From NCBI GenBank assembly GCA_945947915.1, contig CAMEZQ010000004.1:1-64000 (forward strand): DNA of 64,000 bases, given 5' to 3'. The notes below the pieces were generated by a model. That model had not been told where the DNA came from. It saw only the letters and a list, made by a program, of their open reading frames with translations, and did no database searches. Below, one piece after another: positions 18,009-24,800 of this stretch. Origin of the DNA: an uncultured Clostridia bacterium. Lineage in GTDB: Bacteria > Bacillota > Clostridia > Oscillospirales > Butyricicoccaceae. Position 1 is the stretch's first letter. Each line of letters begins with the position of its first letter. A program made the position numbers and the translations under genes.

Positions 18009-19951
18009 CCCAGCACAGCACCCTTTTCACAATGGTCGGCAAAGATGACGCGGACGTCGTCTTCTCCGCATTCGGCCGAAAGGATCATGCCGTTGCTCTC
18101 CAGACCCATCAGCTTGGCCGGCTTGAGGTTGGCCACGATGATGACATTGTGGCCGATGAGGTCTTCGGGCTTGTACCATTTGGCGATGCCCGAAAGCACC
18201 TGGCGCTTGTGGTCGCCCAGATCCAGTTCAAAGCGCAGCAGCTTCTTGGACTTGGGCACCGGCTCGCAGTGGACCACATGGGCCACCCGCAGCTGCACCT
18301 TGGCAAAATCGTCGATGGCGATCTGGGGCAGCTGGGGCACGGGAGGCAGCGCGGGCGCGGGCGCGGCGGCGGCTTCCTTGGCCTGATAGAAGGCCTCGAC
18401 CTCGGCCAGCTTCTTCTGGGCGTCCAGACGGGCGAAGAGGATCTCGGGGGTGCCGACGGTGTGGCCGGCAGGGATCAGGCCAAAGCGCTCCAGGCTCTCC
18501 CAGCCGCCCATCTGCAGATTGAGCTGGCTGAAGATCTTTTCGGCTGTCTGGGGCAGGAAGGGGAAGAGCAGGGTGGCGGCGATGCGGATGGTCTCCAGCA
18601 GATTGTAGAGGACGGTATCCAGCCGGGCCTTCCGGCTCTCGTCCTTGCCCAGCACCCAGGGGGTGGTCTCGTCGATATACTTGTTGGCGCGGCGCAGCAG
18701 GGTGAAGATCTCGGAAATGGCGTCGGCCACCTTCAGCTCGTCCATTTTGGCTTCGACCTTTTTGGGGGTCTCCAGGGCCAGGGCGATCAGCTCGTCGTCG
18801 ACGGGCGCCGTTTCACGGAAATTGCCGATGGTGCCGCCGAAATATTTCTGGGTCATGGAGATGGTGCGGTTGACCAGATTGCCCAGGATATTGGCCAGGT
18901 CGCTGTTGATGCGCTCGATGAGCAGCTCGTGGCTCAGCACGCCGTCGCTGGCGAAGGGGATGTCGTGGAGCAGATAATACCGGATGGCGTCCAGGCCGTA
19001 CAGCTCCACCAGATCGTCGGCATAGAGCACGTTGCCCTTGGACTTGCTCATCTTGCCGTCGCCCACCAGCAGCCAGGGATGGCCGAAGACCTGCTTGGGC
19101 AGGGGCAGATCCAGCGCCATCAGCAGGATGGGCCAGTAGATGGTGTGGAAGCGCAGGATGTCCTTGCCGATCAGATGGACGTCGGCCGGCCAGTATTTTT
19201 TATACAGCTCGCCGTGGTTGCCGTCGGGATCATAGCCGGGGAAGGTGATATAGTTGCTCAGGGCGTCGATCCAGACGTAGATGACGTGCTTGGGGTCGAA
19301 TTCGATTGGCACGCCCCAGGAGAAGCTGGAACGGGAAACGCACAGGTCCTGCAGGCCGGGCTTGAGGAAGTTGTTGACCATCTCGTTCTTGCGGGCCTCG
19401 GGCTGGATGAACTCGGGATGGTCTTCGATATACTGCATCAGCCGGTCCTGGTATTTGGACATCCGGAAGAAATAGGCCTCCTCGCTGGCGCGGATGACCT
19501 CACGGCCGCAGTCGGGGCATTTGCCGTCGACCAGCTGGGCGTCGGTGTAGAAGGCTTCGTCGGGCACGCAGTACCAGCCCTCGTATTTGCCCTTGTAGAT
19601 GTCGCCCTGGTCATAGAGCTTTTTGAAGATCTTCTGGACCACTTCTTCGTGGCGCTTGTCGGTGGTGCGGGCGAAGATGTCGTAGGAGGTATTCATGGTG
19701 TCCCAGATCGTTTTGACCTGGCCGGCGATATCGTCGACGAAAGCCTGGGGGGTGACGCCCTTTTCCTCGGCCTTCAGCTGGATCTTCTGGCCATGCTCGT
19801 CGGTACCGGTCTGGAACAGCACATCGTATCCGTTGAGACGCTTGAAACGCGCGATGGCGTCAGCCAGAACGATCTCGTAGGTGTTGCCGATGTGGGGTTT
19901 ACCGGAGGTGTAAGCGATGGCGGTGGTGATAAAATATTTGCCTTTATTCAT
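18005..19951 (-). CDS. metG: Methionyl-tRNA synthetase
   Basis: 648 residues. Class I signatures are KPHIGNTYE (HIGH-type, near residue 20) and GKMSKSKGNVL (KMSKS). The zinc knuckle contains CPDCG. A C-terminal EMAP/OB-fold tRNA-binding domain (from about residue 545, KVQLRVAHVV to GMILSAE) is fused on, as in dimeric MetRS. The ATG at 19951 was chosen, as AGAGAGG is about eight bases upstream of it; an in-frame ATG three codons earlier overlaps the ribosome site. First gene of metG-tatD. Confidence 0.96.
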   Translation of the reverse strand: MNKGKYFITTAIAYTSGKPHIGNTYEIVLADAIARFKRLNGYDVLFQTGTDEHGQKIQLKAEEKGVTPQAFVDDIAGQVKTIWDTMNTSYDIFARTTDKRHEEVVQKIFKKLYDQGDIYKGKYEGWYCVPDEAFYTDAQLVDGKCPDCGREVIRASEEAYFFRMSKYQDRLMQYIEDHPEFIQPEARKNEMVNNFLKPGLQDLCVSRSSFSWGVPIEFDPKHVIYVWIDALSNYITFPGYDPDGNHGELYKKYWPADVHLIGKDILRFHTIYWPILLMALDLPLPKQVFGHPWLLVGDGKMSKSKGNVLYADDLVELYGLDAIRYYLLHDIPFASDGVLSHELLIERINSDLANILGNLVNRTISMTQKYFGGTIGNFRETAPVDDELIALALETPKKVEAKMDELKVADAISEIFTLLRRANKYIDETTPWVLGKDESRKARLDTVLYNLLETIRIAATLLFPFLPQTAEKIFSQLNLQMGGWESLERFGLIPAGHTVGTPEILFARLDAQKKLAEVEAFYQAKEAAAAPAPALPPVPQLPQIAIDDFAKVQLRVAHVVHCEPVPKSKKLLRFELDLGDHKRQVLSGIAKWYKPEDLIGHNVIIVANLKPAKLMGLESNGMILSAECGEDDVRVIFADHCEKGAVLG

Positions 19952-20010
19952 AAAATGCACCTCTCTTGCAGTTTTTTTAAAAAGAAGCCGGAATGGGGCT
20001 CAACAGAACA

Positions 20011-20039
20011 AATATAGCATAACGGGACGCCGAAATCAA
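20011..20039 (-). promoter_or_regulatory. Promoter of metG-tatD
   Basis: On the minus strand TTGATT (20034-20039), 17 bp, TATATT (20011-20016). The roughly 60-nt leader is too short for a T-box. Confidence 0.6.
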
Positions 20040-20077
20040 TGAAATACCGGGGAAGGAAGGCTTTTGGCGGCCCAAAA

Positions 20078-20108
20078 TCAAAAATCCGGCCATCAGATGA
20101 TGACCGGA
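20078..20108 (-). terminator. Terminator of the 39-codon gene
   Basis: Nine-bp stem with one G-U pair (TCCGGTCAT / ATGGCCGGA) and six-base loop, followed on the minus strand by TTTTTGATTTTG. It begins 28 bases after the stop codon. Confidence 0.8.
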
Positions 20109-20136
20109 CGGTGTTCTGGAAAGCCTTGCCGCGGGA

Positions 20137-20256
20137 TCATCCGCGCCTGCCGTTCCGGTCATCGGTTTTTTCGGGCATGGGCATGCACATGGTGCGCATA
20201 CGGCGCATCATGCCGGCGGACATCTGCATTGTCGAAAAAACGAAAGACCCTGTCAT
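20137..20256 (-). CDS. Small methionine-rich protein, 39 codons, unknown function
   Basis: A short open frame with its own promoter, ribosome site (AAAGGAG, ten bases before the ATG) and terminator. The 39-residue product has nine methionines and one cysteine: it starts MTGSFVFSTMQMSAGMMRRM, goes on RTMCMPMPEK and ends basic and hydrophilic (TDDRNGRRG). MxM and MxxM spacings resemble copper(I) or other soft-metal sites, but this is only composition. It is not a membrane protein; at most the first 17 residues are weakly hydrophobic. I do not recognise a family. It could instead be a leader or a structured RNA, although no other gene follows before the terminator. Confidence 0.5.
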   Translation of the reverse strand: MTGSFVFSTMQMSAGMMRRMRTMCMPMPEKTDDRNGRRG

Positions 20257-20293
20257 GGCAGCGCGGCTCCTTTCTGAAGCGGTTTCTGTTTTT

Positions 20294-20322
20294 ATCATAC
20301 GCCAAGCCGCTCCGTCTGTCAA
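20294..20322 (-). promoter_or_regulatory. Near-consensus sigma-A promoter of the 39-codon gene
   Basis: On the minus strand TTGACA (20317-20322), exactly 17 bp, TATGAT (20294-20299). This is one of the closest matches to consensus in the window. The -35 box directly follows the T tract of the upstream vanW-gene terminator, so the unit is insulated. Confidence 0.85.
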
Positions 20323-20323
20323 G

Positions 20324-20356
20324 AAAAAAGCCCCGCATACGCGCGTATGCGGGGCT
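20324..20356 (-). terminator. Terminator of the VanW-domain gene
   Basis: Almost uninterrupted palindrome (AGCCCCGCATAC / GTATGCGGGGCT with GCGC at the tip) followed on the minus strand by TTTTTT. Confidence 0.9.
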
Positions 20357-20377
20357 GAAAAGCATGGGAAAAGCCGA

Positions 20378-22111
20378 TCACGGGGTGACGGGCAGGGGAT
20401 CGTCGGGTTCTGGCGTGGTGCCGGGATCGGGCGTCACCGGATCGGTGGGCGGCGTGACCGGCTCGGGATCCGGTGTGGAGGGGGCTGTGGTGTTGCCCTG
20501 GCCGGAGGACGGCGTGGAAGGCGGCGTATAGCTGCCGGATTTTTCCGGCGTCGAGGGATTTTCCAGAATCAGCTTGTCGAGCTTTTTATAAACGCTCTTG
20601 TTTTCAAAGGTGTTGGACACCAGCTTGCCGTTTTCATAAACCAGCCGGTAGCTTTCGGTGGTATAGCCGGTATAGCCGTTGTTTTTGACCTTCTGGGTGT
20701 CGGCCGGCAGGCTGGTATCGGTCTTGTAAACCACTTCAAAGGGGGTCTTGGAAAGGGTCTTTGTGGAGATCTCCACCTTTTTGCCTGTCAGGTTGGTGCC
20801 GATGATCTTGACGGTCATGCTGGATTTTCCGTAGGTGACCGACAGCTTGATGGGATAGTCGGTGTCGTTGACGAAGCGGAAGTCCTTGCTGCCGTAAACG
20901 ACGGTGGCGTCCTCGCCCAGAGGCACATAGGTGATCATGTAGCTGTGGTTATAGCGCTCGGTGATCTTGAGGTCGGCGTGGAGGGCGGCTGAATAAATGG
21001 TCGAGCTGACCTGGCAGATGCCGCCGCCGACGCCCTCTTCGGTGGTGCCGGCCACATAAACGGTGGCGTCCTTGAAGCCGCGCTCATAGGTGCGGGGACC
21101 AACGGCCTTGTTATAGGAAAACTCGTCGCCGGGATTGAGAATGATGCCGTCGCAGAAATCGCAGGCCAGCTTGACGTTGGTGGTGCGTCCGGCCAGGCTG
21201 GCGTTGAAGTTGGAAGTGACCGAGCTGAGGGTGTGGGTGAACAGATTGCTCTTGAAGGTCTCCACCGACATGGTCGGCTCGGTAAAGGTGACGGCAAAGG
21301 TGAAGGTGTCGGCGTCGCCCGAGGCCGCGTAAGCCGCCTTGGCGGTGTCGATATCCATAGTGACGCCGCGTTCACCGGCCAGGACGGTCTTGCCGGAGGG
21401 ATCGTTTTCCAGATCCAGGCGGGGATTGCGCATGGGACGGTCGATCTCCTGCTTGAGGGCGTCAAAATCGATCTCGGCATGGCCCGACTGGGCATCGATG
21501 GTGATGTCGGTGAAATCCATGGTTTTCAGCTTGGGCTCCAGCAGCGCCGCGATGTCGGCATCGGTCACGGTCACGGCGTCGCCGCCCTTGGTGACGGTGA
21601 CAGTGGCGTCGTCGTTGATCTCGTAGGAAAAGACGGTGGCGCTGCGGCTCAGCCTGGCGGCGGCGTCGGAAAGCACGCTCTGCAGGCGGCTTTCATCCCA
21701 GGTGATGGAGAGGGGGATCTCCACGGTCTTGTCTTCTCCGAACAGCCGGGCGAACAGGGTCTCCTGGCCGGCCTTGTAGGCGGCCTCGGTGATGGCGTCG
21801 GCATCGTAGCGGGCACCGATCTGGTCCAGCGTCAGCGTATAGGTATCATCCAGAAAAGAGAGGGTGATGGCGTCGGTCAGAGGGTTCTGGTCGGCGATGC
21901 GGCCAACGGCTTCCCGCAGGCTTTCCTCGGTCAGATCGGTCAGATTGTTGCCGAGGATGCTGACGGTGGCCGTGATCTTGCCGCCGCTCTGGCTGCAGCC
22001 GATGAAGGAAAGGCACAGCGCCGCGGCCAGGACCAGCACAATGCAGGCCCCGGTCAGGGCACTGCGGGCGCCCTTCTTCTTTTTGGGCGCGGAATGCTTG
22101 TATTTACTCAA
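20378..22111 (-). CDS. VanW family protein with peptidoglycan-binding domains (TTG start)
   Basis: 577 residues. One N-terminal membrane helix (about 18-38) anchors it outside the cell. Residues about 45-290 contain two repeats of the PG_binding_4 type found in L,D-transpeptidase-like wall proteins. The VanW domain (about 300-440) shows NPGDEFSYNKAVGPR, GGGICQVSSTIYSAAL and ERYNHSYM. A proline/threonine-rich tail (about 525-577) probably spans the wall. VanW is named after a gene of the VanB cluster, but most VanW proteins have no link to vancomycin and no known function. The start is TTG, seven bases after GGAGG. Monocistronic. Confidence 0.88.
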   Translation of the reverse strand: MSKYKHSAPKKKKGARSALTGACIVLVLAAALCLSFIGCSQSGGKITATVSILGNNLTDLTEESLREAVGRIADQNPLTDAITLSFLDDTYTLTLDQIGARYDADAITEAAYKAGQETLFARLFGEDKTVEIPLSITWDESRLQSVLSDAAARLSRSATVFSYEINDDATVTVTKGGDAVTVTDADIAALLEPKLKTMDFTDITIDAQSGHAEIDFDALKQEIDRPMRNPRLDLENDPSGKTVLAGERGVTMDIDTAKAAYAASGDADTFTFAVTFTEPTMSVETFKSNLFTHTLSSVTSNFNASLAGRTTNVKLACDFCDGIILNPGDEFSYNKAVGPRTYERGFKDATVYVAGTTEEGVGGGICQVSSTIYSAALHADLKITERYNHSYMITYVPLGEDATVVYGSKDFRFVNDTDYPIKLSVTYGKSSMTVKIIGTNLTGKKVEISTKTLSKTPFEVVYKTDTSLPADTQKVKNNGYTGYTTESYRLVYENGKLVSNTFENKSVYKKLDKLILENPSTPEKSGSYTPPSTPSSGQGNTTAPSTPDPEPVTPPTDPVTPDPGTTPEPDDPLPVTP

Positions 22112-22259
22112 TTTTCTACCTCCGATATGTATAAAAAGCTCCTCAAAAGATGCAGAGGCCGCCTCTGTCGAAATCCGGCGGAAAAGCCCCCGTTTTCGTC
22201 TTCATTATATACAACGCGGAGGTCGATGGCAATTACGAAAGGGTTACAATTGCCCCGGC

Positions 22260-22781
22260 TCAGGCCTGCGCGCCGTCTTTGGGATCCTCCGCCGCGTCCT
22301 CTGCTGTTTGGACGTCTGCCGCGGCGATTTGTTCCGCCGCGTCGCCGGCTTCTTCCGCCGGTCCTTCTTCGCTGCCGGCGTCTTTGGGCAGGAAAAGCTC
22401 CCGCATGACGCGGTCCTGGGCCGGCCCGAAATCGCGGAAGAACTGCTCGGGCGTCAGTTCGGTCACGTCGTATTCGGCGTCGATGCGGCGGGGATCGACC
22501 ACTTCGGTCCAGCGGGCGATCATTTCCTGATTATATCGTTTGGCCTTGTTGCTCATGCCGTCGGCCCAGGCCCATTCCTGCCCTTCGATGGTCAGCACGC
22601 CGGGATAGCAGTTGGTTTTGCCGAACTGATTGGCCTCGATCCACAGCAGGGTAACGCGGCCATCGAGGCTTTTGGCGAAATAGAAGCCGTTGTCGGATTT
22701 TTTCTTGAAAATGGTGCGCCAGAAAGAGAGGCGCTTTCTCTTCTTGGGGATGAGCGAGGGGGTGTATTTTTTATTGGCCAT
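22260..22781 (-). CDS. Hypothetical protein, 173 residues
   Basis: A basic N-terminus (KKYTPSLIPKKRKRLSFW, residues 3-20) leads into a compact region with many aromatic residues (about 30-125: GFYFAKSLDGRVTLLWIEA, WAWADGMSNKAKRYNQEMI, LTPEQFFRDFG). Residues 130-173 are low-complexity acidic and Ala-rich (EEGPAEEAGDAAEQ). No signal peptide or membrane helix. Ribosome site AAAGGACAGG. I do not recognise the family. The opposite charges of its two ends suggest nucleic-acid or membrane-surface contact, which is speculation. Confidence 0.7.
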   Translation of the reverse strand: MANKKYTPSLIPKKRKRLSFWRTIFKKKSDNGFYFAKSLDGRVTLLWIEANQFGKTNCYPGVLTIEGQEWAWADGMSNKAKRYNQEMIARWTEVVDPRRIDAEYDVTELTPEQFFRDFGPAQDRVMRELFLPKDAGSEEGPAEEAGDAAEQIAAADVQTAEDAAEDPKDGAQA

Positions 22782-22897
22782 GCTGAACCTGTCCTTTCCT
22801 GTGCGTCTGCCGACGCCTGCTTTGCGTATTGTAAAAAATTATAGCACAGAGCCGAAGCCGGGGCAAGAGGGCGGACGGCTGCCATTGGTGAACAAAA

Positions 22898-23131
22898 AAA
22901 GAACACCGGCAGCCCGGTGTTCTCAGCTTGCTCCGAAAGTCCGGCTGCGGCCGGACTTTTTCTATCAAATTGTTTTTCCGCGGACATGTGTCGGGGAAAA
23001 ACGCCTTAACCCGCCGGTTTTTCCGCAGAAAAACGGCGAAACCGCCCCGCAGGGCGGAGCCTGATCTGCCCCGAAACCCAACGAAGTGGATTCGGGGCAG
23101 GCTCAAGAACACCGGTTTTCCGGTGTTCTGG
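22898..23131. repeat. Hairpin-packed intergenic element bounded by duplicated hairpins
   Basis: The 374-bp gap between the hypothetical gene and the AbrB-like gene has no credible ORF but at least six hairpins in a row. AGAACACCGG-N4-CCGGTGTTCT appears at both ends (about 22898-22922 and 23107-23130). Between them lie AAGTCCGGC/GCCGGACTT followed by TTTTT (22937-22965, terminator-like on the plus strand), the 31-base imperfect palindrome 22972-23002, a second GTTTTT..AAAAAC palindrome (about 23017-23034), the segment 23028-23052 shared with 24687-24712, and TGCCCCGAA/TTCGGGGCA (about 23067-23100). Probably a composite of dispersed repeats that also ends transcription. Confidence 0.7.
22972..23052 (-). 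repeat. Dispersed palindromic repeat, copy A
   Basis: Read on the minus strand it contains GGGCGGTTTCGCCGTTTTTC (20 bases identical to 24692-24711), then a 31-mer (22972-23002) that matches the 31-mer at 24706-24736 in 27 of 31 positions (copy B). The 31-mer is an imperfect palindrome with ends GTTTTTCC and GGAAAAAC. Copy A carries an extra internal GTTTTTC..GGAAAAAC hairpin that copy B lacks. Confidence 0.7.
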
Positions 23132-23155
23132 AAAGGTCCTTTGCGGAATAGGAAT

Positions 23156-23404
23156 TTACTGCGGGTCCTCCATCAGTTCGGCCCGGCAGGCGGCGCAGAT
23201 ATTCTTTCCCTTGAAGGAAACGACCTTTTTGGAGCCGCCGCAGAAAACGCAGGTCGGCTCGTGCTTGCGCAGCACGATCGACTGACCATCGACGTAGATC
23301 TCGACGGGATCCTTCAATTCAATGTTGAGCGTCCGGCGCAGCTCGATGGGGAGCACGATACGGCCCAGCTCGTCTACTTTTCTTACGATGCCTGTTGATT
23401 TCAT
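23156..23404 (-). CDS. AbrB/SpoVT-type transcriptional regulator with C-terminal CxxC pair
   Basis: 82 residues. The swapped-hairpin AbrB DNA-binding domain fills residues 1-48 (MKSTGIVRKVDELGRIVLPI). The tail has Cys52-x2-Cys55 and Cys70-x2-Cys73, a likely zinc ribbon that is common in clostridial AbrB relatives. AbrB proteins control the transition from growth to stationary phase and sporulation. The ATG at 23404 was taken since AGAGGTGAT precedes it and the family starts there; the open frame runs 12 codons further up. Its promoter is covered by a palindrome that may be its own operator. Confidence 0.9.
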   Translation of the reverse strand: MKSTGIVRKVDELGRIVLPIELRRTLNIELKDPVEIYVDGQSIVLRKHEPTCVFCGGSKKVVSFKGKNICAACRAELMEDPQ

Positions 23405-23453
23405 ACCAATATCACCTCTCAAATCTTCTCTGAAATCCATAGACGTTCTTCTG

Positions 23454-23487
23454 ATTTGATTGTAATCAAATTGTAAGATTTTGTCAA
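23454..23487 (-). promoter_or_regulatory. AbrB-like gene promoter covered by an operator-like palindrome
   Basis: On the minus strand TTGACA (23482-23487), 17 bp, TACAAT (23459-23464). The palindrome ATTTGATT-GT-AATCAAAT (23454-23471, 8-bp perfect arms) lies exactly over the -10 box. A protein bound there would block transcription. Confidence 0.75.
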
Positions 23488-23577
23488 CTAAAAAACGGCG
23501 GGAAAAACGGTGAAAATATTGTACAAAAAATGTAAATCATTGTTTAAAATGACGAAAATTTCCAAGGCGGAAGGGCT

Positions 23578-24159
23578 TTGTTATCCAAAATTGTCGAATT
23601 CATGGGGATCCTCGCCCTGTTTTGCGGATTGTGTTTCGGCCGCATGGACAGCCTGGCGGCATCGGTGGCCCAGTCGCCGGGACAGGCGCTGGAGGTGCTG
23701 CTGGGCATGGCCGGCAGCATCTGCTTCTGGTCGGGCATGATGGAGGTCATGGAGGAAAGCGGCCTGGCCGAATGGCTGGGGCGGCTGCTGCGGGCGCCCA
23801 TCGGCTGGATCTACGGACACCTGGGCGGCGACCGGCAGGCTGTGGCGCTGCTGGCGCGCAATATGGCCGGCAATCTGCTGGGGCTCGGGTCGGCGGCGAC
23901 ACCGGCCGGACTGGAGGGCGCCGCGCGGCTGCAGACCCTTTGGGAGCAGGGACGCATCGGCCGCCGGCCCCTCTGCCTGCTGGCTGTGGTCAACACGGTC
24001 TCCATTCAGCTGATCCCCACAACGGTGGCTGCCGGCCGCAAGGCCCTGGGGGCGGCGGCGCCCTACGACATCCTCCTGCCGGTCTGGTGTGCTTCGGTCT
24101 GCTCTTTGCTGGCGGCGCTGCTGGCCGCGCGGGTGCTGCTGGAGGAGGAGGCCCGGTGA
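23578..24159 (+). CDS. spmA: Spore maturation protein A (TTG start)
   Basis: 193 residues with several membrane segments and the Gate (nucleoside recognition) domain; GNLLGLGSAATPAGLEGA and NTVSIQLIPTTVAAGRKALG are hallmark stretches of SpmA. SpmA and SpmB act together in dehydration of the spore core. TTG is used as start, about eight bases after AAGGCGG; no better ATG exists before the conserved region. The stop overlaps the GTG of spmB. Two-gene spmAB operon. Confidence 0.88.
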   Translation: MLSKIVEFMGILALFCGLCFGRMDSLAASVAQSPGQALEVLLGMAGSICFWSGMMEVMEESGLAEWLGRLLRAPIGWIYGHLGGDRQAVALLARNMAGNLLGLGSAATPAGLEGAARLQTLWEQGRIGRRPLCLLAVVNTVSIQLIPTTVAAGRKALGAAAPYDILLPVWCASVCSLLAALLAARVLLEEEAR

Positions 24160-24665
24160 GCGCCTATGTCATTCCCTGCGTCGTGGTGTGCATCCTGCTC
24201 TGGGCAGGGCATCGGGGGACCGATGTCTACGCGGCGTTTGCCCGGGGCGTGGGCAAGGGCCTGGGGGTGTTGGGACAGATCTTTCCGCCCATGCTGCTGA
24301 TGACGGCCATGATCGGCATGCTGGACAGTGTCGGCGCCGTGGAGGCACTGGCCGGCACGCTGGCCCTGCCGGCCCGGCTGCTGGGGCTGCCGGCCGAATG
24401 TCTGCCCCTGATGGTGCTGCGTCCCTTTTCCGGCTCGGGCGGGCTGAGCATGGGGCTGGCGCTGATGGAACAGTACGGGGTCGATTCCTATATCGGCCGC
24501 ACGGCCGCCGTCATGCTGGGGGCCGCCGAGACCAGCTTTTACACGGTCGGCCTGTACGCCGCCCGTCTGGAAGGGCGGGAGGTGCGCCGCATCCTCTGTG
24601 CCGCCCTGGTGGGCGACCTCTGCGCCTTCCTGTCGGCCGCCTTTTTCGTCCGCCTGCTGATGTAG
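24156..24665 (+). CDS. spmB: Spore maturation protein B (GTG start)
   Basis: 169 residues, polytopic membrane protein of the Gate family. GQIFPPMLLMTAMIGML, LPLMVLRPFSGSG and AAETSFYTVGLYA match SpmB. The GTG start shares bases with the spmA stop (GTGA) and is preceded by the purine-rich GGAGGAGGAGG, so coupled translation is expected. Works with SpmA in spore core maturation in the spore inner membrane (family knowledge). Confidence 0.88.
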   Translation: MSAYVIPCVVVCILLWAGHRGTDVYAAFARGVGKGLGVLGQIFPPMLLMTAMIGMLDSVGAVEALAGTLALPARLLGLPAECLPLMVLRPFSGSGGLSMGLALMEQYGVDSYIGRTAAVMLGAAETSFYTVGLYAARLEGREVRRILCAALVGDLCAFLSAAFFVRLLM

Positions 24666-24686
24666 AAAGAAACAACCCTGCATATG

Positions 24687-24750
24687 GCCGCAGGGCGGTT
24701 TCGCCGTTTTTCCCCGGCGTATGTCCGTGGAAAAACAATCCCATAAAAAC
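24687..24750 (+). repeat. Dispersed palindromic repeat, copy B
   Basis: Contains the 20-mer shared with copy A and the 31-base palindrome at 24706-24736, followed by AACAATCCCATAAAAACAGCC, which resembles the sequence after copy A (AACAATTTGATAGAAAAAG) and copy C (AACAATTCCATAGAGAAAAA). Sits between spmB and its terminator. Confidence 0.7.
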
Positions 24751-24780
24751 AGCCCTGCACGAAGATGCAGGGCTGTTTTT
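24745..24780. terminator. Bidirectional terminator between spmB and the M20D gene
   Basis: Ten-bp stem CAGCCCTGCA / TGCAGGGCTG, flanked by AAAAA and TTTTT. Confidence 0.9.
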
Positions 24781-24800
24781 GTATCACAGGAGGTATGTTG

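Noticed and set aside
20378-22111. Vancomycin resistance role for the VanW-domain protein
   Set aside because: No vanHAX, vanS or vanR genes lie nearby, and VanW domains are widespread in Clostridia without any link to resistance.
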